Assembly (NCBI GenBank): GCA_002358855.1
Contig: DEPQ01000011.1
Location: 18,936-28,472, forward strand
DNA length: 9,537 nucleotides
Reading direction: 5' to 3'
Source of the DNA: Bacteroidales bacterium UBA3388
GTDB taxonomy: Bacteria; Bacteroidota; Bacteroidia; Bacteroidales; P3
Shown here: in pieces, positions 5,471-9,537 of the stretch
Numbering within the stretch: position 1 is the stretch's first letter
Layout of the letters: each line of letters starts with the position of its first letter
The notes under the pieces: generated by a model
What the model saw: only the letters and a program-made list of their open reading frames with translations
The model's database searches: none
Told to the model about the DNA's origin: nothing
Program-made: the position numbers and the translations under genes

Positions 5471-6466
5471 TTATATATTTCTAAATCCTATGATTTCTCT
5501 TACTTCTTTAAGGGTTTTGATTGCCGATTCTCTTGCTTTTTCGTTTCCTATTTTTGCAACTTTTGAAAGATATGCACTGTCGGCTTCTACTTCTTTTATT
5601 CTCTCTCTTAAAGGTGCAACAAAATTTTCCATATCTTCGGCTAATTGTTTCTTTAAATCGCCATATCTTATTGAGCAATCGGCATATTGAGCGTCAAACT
5701 CTTTGATTACTTCTTCTTTTGAAACAAGTTTTAGTAGTGAAAATAGGTTTTCTATTTCTGTTGTTTTTTCTGAGTTTGGAGTTTGTGGACCTGAATCGGT
5801 TTTTGCTCTCATTATTTTTTTCTTTAAGACGTTCGGCTCGTCTGTAAGAAAGATTGCATTTGCCTCTCCTTCACTTTTGCCCATTTTTCCACTACCGTCT
5901 AATCCTGGAACTTTGATTAACTCTCCTGTAAAGTTGTATGCAACCGGTTCAGGAAAGTAATCTACTCCATACATGCGATTAAATCTTCCTGCAAAGGTAC
6001 GTGTCATTTCTAAATGTTGCTCTTGGTCTTTTCCAACAGGCACATGAGTTGCTTTATGCAAGATTATATCTGCTGCCATAAGCGTTGGATAAGTCAAAAG
6101 TCCTGCATTAACGTTTTGAGGATTTTGTCTTACCTTATCCTTAAAAGAAGTTACTCTTTCCAATTCTCCTAAATAAGCATTCATATTTAGGAACATATAT
6201 AATTCTGCTGTTTCTGGAACTTGGCTTTGAACATAAATTGTTGCTTTTTCAGGGTCTAAACCACAAGCTATGTATTGTGCAAGTATTGTTCTTACCCTTT
6301 GATGTAAATCCTGCGGATTTGGGTGAGTGGTTAGTGAATGATAATCTGCTATAAAAAAGAAACAATTTTCTTTCTCTTGTAATTGAATAAAATTTCTTAA
6401 TGCCCCAAAATAGTTTCCTAAGTGTAGGTTTCCTGTGGGACGCATTCCGCTTACTATTGTCTTCAT
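5471..6466 (-). CDS. trpS: Tryptophanyl-tRNA synthetase
   Basis: A 331-residue class I aminoacyl-tRNA synthetase that charges tRNA(Trp) with tryptophan. Seen in the sequence: the HIGH-like HLGN (15-18) within GMRPTGNLHLGNYFGALRN; YHSLTTHP (42-49); NMNAYLGELERVTSFKDKV (94-112); VPVGKDQEQHLEMTR (142-156), which lies in the active-site region; and the KMSKS-like KMGKS (194-198) after GLDGSG. The C-terminal anticodon-binding helices are complete, including CSIRYGDLKKQLAEDM. Length matches bacterial TrpS. I start at the ATG at 6466. An in-frame TTG at 6475 would add three residues, but it overlaps a -7 promoter element and homology starts at the ATG. First gene of the trpS-yebC(-rsmI) run. Function certain; the start is likely. 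Confidence 0.96.
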   Translation of the reverse strand: MKTIVSGMRPTGNLHLGNYFGALRNFIQLQEKENCFFFIADYHSLTTHPNPQDLHQRVRTILAQYIACGLDPEKATIYVQSQVPETAELYMFLNMNAYLGELERVTSFKDKVRQNPQNVNAGLLTYPTLMAADIILHKATHVPVGKDQEQHLEMTRTFAGRFNRMYGVDYFPEPVAYNFTGELIKVPGLDGSGKMGKSEGEANAIFLTDEPNVLKKKIMRAKTDSGPQTPNSEKTTEIENLFSLLKLVSKEEVIKEFDAQYADCSIRYGDLKKQLAEDMENFVAPLRERIKEVEADSAYLSKVAKIGNEKARESAIKTLKEVREIIGFRNI

Positions 6467-6472
6467 AGAGTG

Positions 6473-6480
6473 CAAAAATA
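6473..6480 (-). promoter_or_regulatory. Putative -7 element immediately upstream of trpS
   Basis: TATTTTTG on the minus strand matches TAnnTTTG, and only six bases (CACTCT) separate it from the ATG. The -33 position falls in the T-run of the preceding gene's terminator and has no clear TTTG. If used, it gives a leaderless or nearly leaderless mRNA. A one-mismatch TAAGTTTT slightly upstream is an alternative. Confidence 0.45.
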
Positions 6481-6497
6481 ATAAAACTTAATGACTT

Positions 6498-6537
6498 AAA
6501 AAAAAGCGGAGTAACGTTTTTTGTCGTTACTCCGCTT
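6498..6537 (-). terminator. Rho-independent terminator of the large T9SS cargo gene
   Basis: A perfect 13-bp GC-containing stem, AAGCGGAGTAACG (6504-6516) with its complement (6525-6537), and an 8-base loop. On the minus strand it runs into eight T residues, two of them within the stem (6498-6505). It begins 18 bases past the stop codon. Confidence 0.92.
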
Positions 6538-6555
6538 ATGTTATTGAGAATTAAA

Positions 6556-9537
6556 CTATTCAACTATTAGTTTTTGTGTTATGATTTTGCCATCTGTAAT
6601 TACTTTTACATAATAAACTCCACTTGCAAAATCAGTTAAGTTCAATTCATAGCTTTGAGAAGGTTGAATATCTATTGTTTTTACGATTTGTCCCTTCATA
6701 TTAACAATTGAAATCTTAGCCTCACTATTCAATCCTAAGAACTCTAAGGTTGCAGATTCTTTTGCAGGATTAGGATACAAACTAACTGAAAGCATATTGC
6801 CTAACTCGTCTTGTAGAGATGCAAGAGTTGTGAATGTTTTTACGTCTCCTTCATATTCTGTTTCGCCACAAACAACAAATGCTTTAAACTCATATTCTGT
6901 TGCTGTTAGTAAGTTAGATACTTCAAGGCTTAAAGCATCATAAGCAGTAGTAGAAATAGTTTCTTCCACCCATTCTTGTGCTGAAATTGTTTTATATCTA
7001 AATCCTACTGAGCTTGGAGTTTGATTTCCTAATTGAACACTTGCTGTTAGAGTTGCTGAATTAGCTGTTATGTTTGTTGCATCGTTTGTTGTTAAAATAG
7101 GAGCTATAACTGCTATTTCAAAATCTATTGACGCCCATTCAGAATATGTTCCCTCAGAACAAATAGCTCTTACGTATGCTGTGTATTGTCCAATTGCAAG
7201 ATTTAAGAATTGGTATGCAGGAGTTTCAACTACTACCGATTCTGCTTCACCCAAGCGAACTTCCCATTGTGTTTCTGTTCCTGCTGCTTGCCAAGAGAAA
7301 TTAGTTGTATCGTTTAAATTTTCTATAACAAGGTTTGTTGGAGCAAAACAAGGAGTTGCAGGATTTATTTCTGTAATACTTAAATTATCTATTATAGCAC
7401 CTGGTTGAATTCCCATTGATTCGTCATTAACCCAAACAAATACTAATTTACTTATTTCTTGTGGAGTTGGTATTTCAATGTTTATTGTTGCTGTTTGATT
7501 AGTTATGTAATTTCCTCCCTCAGCATTTGTCAATATTACGCCTTGTGAATAGTTTGCACTAGCGTATGCTGGAAGTGGATATTCTAATGAAGGTTCAAAC
7601 GATGTATTTTCTGGAACTAAAAATACTTTTAAGTAATCGTAAGCATCAGTTCCTATCACTTCTCCTCCTATTGTAAGATCAAAACTTATTGCAATAGAAT
7701 CTGATTCTCCAAACAAGAATACTTTTTCTGCTATTATGGTAGAAATACCTTCTGCATAATTTGTACTTATTCCATTGTCTCCTGAAACAAATAACGCTCC
7801 TGAGGTTAATGATGCTGGATTTGATACGACCCATTTATTTGCACAATTACCATTCTTCAACAACCAACCTGTTGCTTGACCTTGTTCAAAGTTGAAATCA
7901 CAAGTATATGGTATTGGAGCTGGGTCAGGAGTTGTTGTAAATGATACTCCTACTGACCAAGGAGAAACAGAAGTTTCACTACAAATTGCTCTTAAATGAA
8001 CAGTGTAATTCATTTCTGCTTCAAGGTTATCTATAATTGCAGGACTTTCTGCTATTTCAACAGGAGTTGCAGTTTCGATACTTCCTCCTTGTGGAACTAC
8101 AACATATTCCCATCCTTCAACTCCTTCTGATTCTGGGAATGTTAATTGAACTGTATTGTTTGTAATATCACTTACAGAAAGGTTAATTGGAGTTTCACAA
8201 TCTGACCATTGATTTACAGCAATATTATCTATAAACACATAATTACTTCCGTTAGATTGAGTACTTTCTACATAGAATGCAAATTTCACAAATCCAGAAT
8301 ATGCTACACCTTCTGCATTTTCTAATTTAAACTTAACTCTTGTTGGAGTTTGATTAAAATCAGCAAAATCACGAGTAGTGTCAGCATCAGAATCTGTGTA
8401 GATAATTGCATTTGATGTTGTCCAACTATTACCATTATCAGTAGATACTAATACCACGAATTTATCATCAGGTGCTGGTGCAGGTGCTAAGTCGTCCATT
8501 GTTTTACGAGCTAAAACATCTAAACTCAATTCATAAACCCCTTCATTTGGTATGTTTATTGTTGGAGTAATCAACCAGAATTTTGCAGTTGTTCCATATA
8601 CGTATGCTTGCATTCTTCCATTGCTTATTCCACCTACTGCATTAGTAGCGTTGAATGCCCATGGACTTTCATAAGAAGTTGGTATTTGTAAATCGTTAGT
8701 ATATACAGTGTCTGTCAAAGCACCTTTTCTTAAAGTCCAACATTCATTAGGAGCAATATTGAATGATTCCCCCCAAGGAAGTTGCGAGATAGCTCCACAA
8801 GGTGTTTGTGCAGTAACTTCTGTATAATCTGTTTGGGTTCCATCTTGACAAACCACAGCAACTCTGAAAGAATATTCTGTATTAAAGTCAAGACCTGTTA
8901 TTACTTGTTGTTGAGTTGTTGAGGTCATTACAGTCCAATCTGCATCAAACTCTGATTTATATTCTACAATATAAGAAGCATTTTGAGAGTAATCAACAAA
9001 AGATAAAGTTGCATCAATACCTTCTGCACTTTGAACATACTCTACATTCAAATCAACTACTTGTCCACAGTTACCCTCTACTAATGAAATATTATCTATC
9101 GCCAAAGCAGGGTTAGTACCTGTTGAAGAATTGTTATACCACGCAAACACTAATTTTCTAACCGAATTAGCATAAGTAGCATCTATTTCTATTGTATCAC
9201 TTTGCCATGTATTTTGACCAACAAGATCACCACTTATAGCATAAGAGTTATTGATTGTTTGAGAAGTTGAGATATTCATAGAATCTGGAAGAAGATAAAC
9301 TTTACCATAATCATAAGCAGATATACCCATTGTTTGTCCCATTGCTTTCCAATCATAAGTAAGAGTAAATTGAGGAGCTTGTCCAAAAGAAATATAAGTT
9401 ACAGCGTATGATCTTGATTGAGAAGTAAAGCTATATGTATTACTATCTCCATTGTTTTCGCTAATATACATTGCTTTTCCATCGCCTTCTGAATTGTTTG
9501 TAGCAGTTCCTATTACCCATTTATTAGTTCCGCTATA
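6556..9537 (-). CDS. Large secreted multidomain protein with T9SS type A sorting domain (5'-partial)
   Basis: The visible 993 residues are the C-terminal part of a longer protein: the frame stays open to the window edge, so the ATG at 9471 is internal. Domains in order (numbered from the edge): part of a choice-of-anchor/MAM-like jelly roll (1-154, NKWVIG to AIDNISLVEG); Fn3 (157-247); a choice-of-anchor J-like domain with the WLITP motif (253-446); Fn3 (448-537, with LRAICSE); a third jelly roll (543-722) resembling the first; Fn3 (729-810, VRAICSE); Fn3 (811-904); and a T9SS type A C-terminal domain (913-993) with LYPNPAKESATLEF and a closing GVYYVKVITDGK. The sorting domain directs outer-membrane export, after which it is normally removed and the protein anchored or released. 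No catalytic motif is visible; an enzyme or signal peptide could lie in the missing N-terminus. Probably an adhesin or matrix protein. Confidence 0.9.
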   Translation of the reverse strand, partial: YSGTNKWVIGTATNNSEGDGKAMYISENNGDSNTYSFTSQSRSYAVTYISFGQAPQFTLTYDWKAMGQTMGISAYDYGKVYLLPDSMNISTSQTINNSYAISGDLVGQNTWQSDTIEIDATYANSVRKLVFAWYNNSSTGTNPALAIDNISLVEGNCGQVVDLNVEYVQSAEGIDATLSFVDYSQNASYIVEYKSEFDADWTVMTSTTQQQVITGLDFNTEYSFRVAVVCQDGTQTDYTEVTAQTPCGAISQLPWGESFNIAPNECWTLRKGALTDTVYTNDLQIPTSYESPWAFNATNAVGGISNGRMQAYVYGTTAKFWLITPTINIPNEGVYELSLDVLARKTMDDLAPAPAPDDKFVVLVSTDNGNSWTTSNAIIYTDSDADTTRDFADFNQTPTRVKFKLENAEGVAYSGFVKFAFYVESTQSNGSNYVFIDNIAVNQWSDCETPINLSVSDITNNTVQLTFPESEGVEGWEYVVVPQGGSIETATPVEIAESPAIIDNLEAEMNYTVHLRAICSETSVSPWSVGVSFTTTPDPAPIPYTCDFNFEQGQATGWLLKNGNCANKWVVSNPASLTSGALFVSGDNGISTNYAEGISTIIAEKVFLFGESDSIAISFDLTIGGEVIGTDAYDYLKVFLVPENTSFEPSLEYPLPAYASANYSQGVILTNAEGGNYITNQTATINIEIPTPQEISKLVFVWVNDESMGIQPGAIIDNLSITEINPATPCFAPTNLVIENLNDTTNFSWQAAGTETQWEVRLGEAESVVVETPAYQFLNLAIGQYTAYVRAICSEGTYSEWASIDFEIAVIAPILTTNDATNITANSATLTASVQLGNQTPSSVGFRYKTISAQEWVEETISTTAYDALSLEVSNLLTATEYEFKAFVVCGETEYEGDVKTFTTLASLQDELGNMLSVSLYPNPAKESATLEFLGLNSEAKISIVNMKGQIVKTIDIQPSQSYELNLTDFASGVYYVKVITDGKIITQKLIVE
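6559..6801 (-). other. T9SS C-terminal sorting domain (type A)
   Basis: The last 81 residues carry the family pattern: SLYPNPAKESATLEF, a middle strand ISIVNMKGQIVKTIDI, then LTDFASGVYYVKVITDGKII and the final QKLIVE. This is a Por-secretion-tail-type β-sandwich recognised by the T9SS. It is intact up to the stop codon. Confidence 0.92.
7372..7911 (-). repeat. Jelly-roll domain copy B of the large secreted protein
   Basis: This encodes visible residues 543-722. It shares an ordered set of motifs with copy A at the window edge: NKWVV, ALFVSGDNGIS, AYDYLKVFLVP, KLVFVWVNDESMG, and AIIDNLSITE. The similarity is at protein level; no long nucleotide identity is apparent. Confidence 0.75.
9076..9537 (-). 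repeat. Jelly-roll domain copy A of the large secreted protein (partial)
   Basis: This encodes visible residues 1-154. Motifs matching copy B in the same order: NKWVIG, AMYISENNGDS, AYDYGKVYLLP, KLVFAWYNNSSTG and LAIDNISLVE. Its first strand is cut by the window edge. Confidence 0.72.

Noticed and set aside
6467..6475. TTG at 6475 as the start of trpS
   Set aside because: It adds only three unconserved residues and overlaps the TAnnTTTG promoter element; the ATG at 6466 fits where TrpS homology begins.
6249..6563. A 104-codon minus-strand frame crossing the trpS start and the upstream terminator
   Set aside because: It overlaps the terminator hairpin and the N-terminal coding region of trpS in another frame, with no recognisable domain.
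9469..9471. ATG at 9471 as the start of the large secreted protein gene
   Set aside because: The frame stays open for 22 more codons to the window edge, and those residues (NKWVIG and onward) match the internal copy of the same domain. No signal peptide follows the ATG, although the protein carries a T9SS tail.
1..9537. CRISPR array, insertion sequence, prophage, toxin-antitoxin pair or tRNA
   Set aside because: No regularly spaced direct repeats, transposase or integrase motifs, tRNA cloverleaf or small paired toxin-antitoxin frames are apparent; the genes are mostly conserved chromosomal ones.

Overview
The window looks like a low-GC Bacteroidota chromosome segment, probably Bacteroidia. 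I infer this from four things. Promoters carry the phylum-specific -7 element TAnnTTTG. Ribosome-binding sites are A-rich with little Shine-Dalgarno character. There is a DUF5606 gene and a GldD lipoprotein, both of which I know only from Bacteroidota. At least one protein ends in a type IX secretion (T9SS) sorting domain. Genus cannot be read from the sequence.

Layout from left to right. At 1-158 (minus) lies the N-terminus of an exported protein with a choice-of-anchor L-like start, cut by the window edge. It is divergent from a gldD-like lipoprotein gene (245-838, plus). A perfect 22-bp hairpin at 851-900 separates gldD from a converging two-gene unit: an S4-domain RNA-binding protein (start 1548) followed by a DUF5606 protein (917-1315). 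Upstream of that is a monocistronic POT-family peptide transporter gene (1651-3201, minus) with its own terminator and a near-perfect Bacteroidota promoter. It is divergent from ruvC (3348-3923, plus). ruvC converges on rsmI, and the two share a hairpin lying inside both gene ends. The minus-strand series trpS (start 6466), yebC (4704-5447) and rsmI (3941-4645) forms a compact translation and RNA-modification cluster, with a hairpin between yebC and rsmI. The right third (6556-9537, minus) is the C-terminal 993 residues of a large secreted protein that runs off the window edge. It alternates jelly-roll-type choice-of-anchor domains with Fn3 domains and ends in a T9SS type A sorting domain.

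Functionally, the middle is conserved housekeeping: Holliday-junction resolution, 16S rRNA methylation, tryptophan charging, a YebC/TACO1 translation factor and peptide uptake. The flanks concern the cell surface: a T9SS cargo protein on the right, a probable exported protein on the left, and GldD, a lipoprotein linked to gliding and T9SS. I see no mobile element, CRISPR array, RNA gene or defence cassette, and no intergenic gap over 300 bases. I do not find a convincing new multi-gene system. The best leads are a peptide transporter that has lost both partners of a known gating salt bridge, a trpS gene whose promoter abuts its start codon, and the repeat architecture of the large surface protein.
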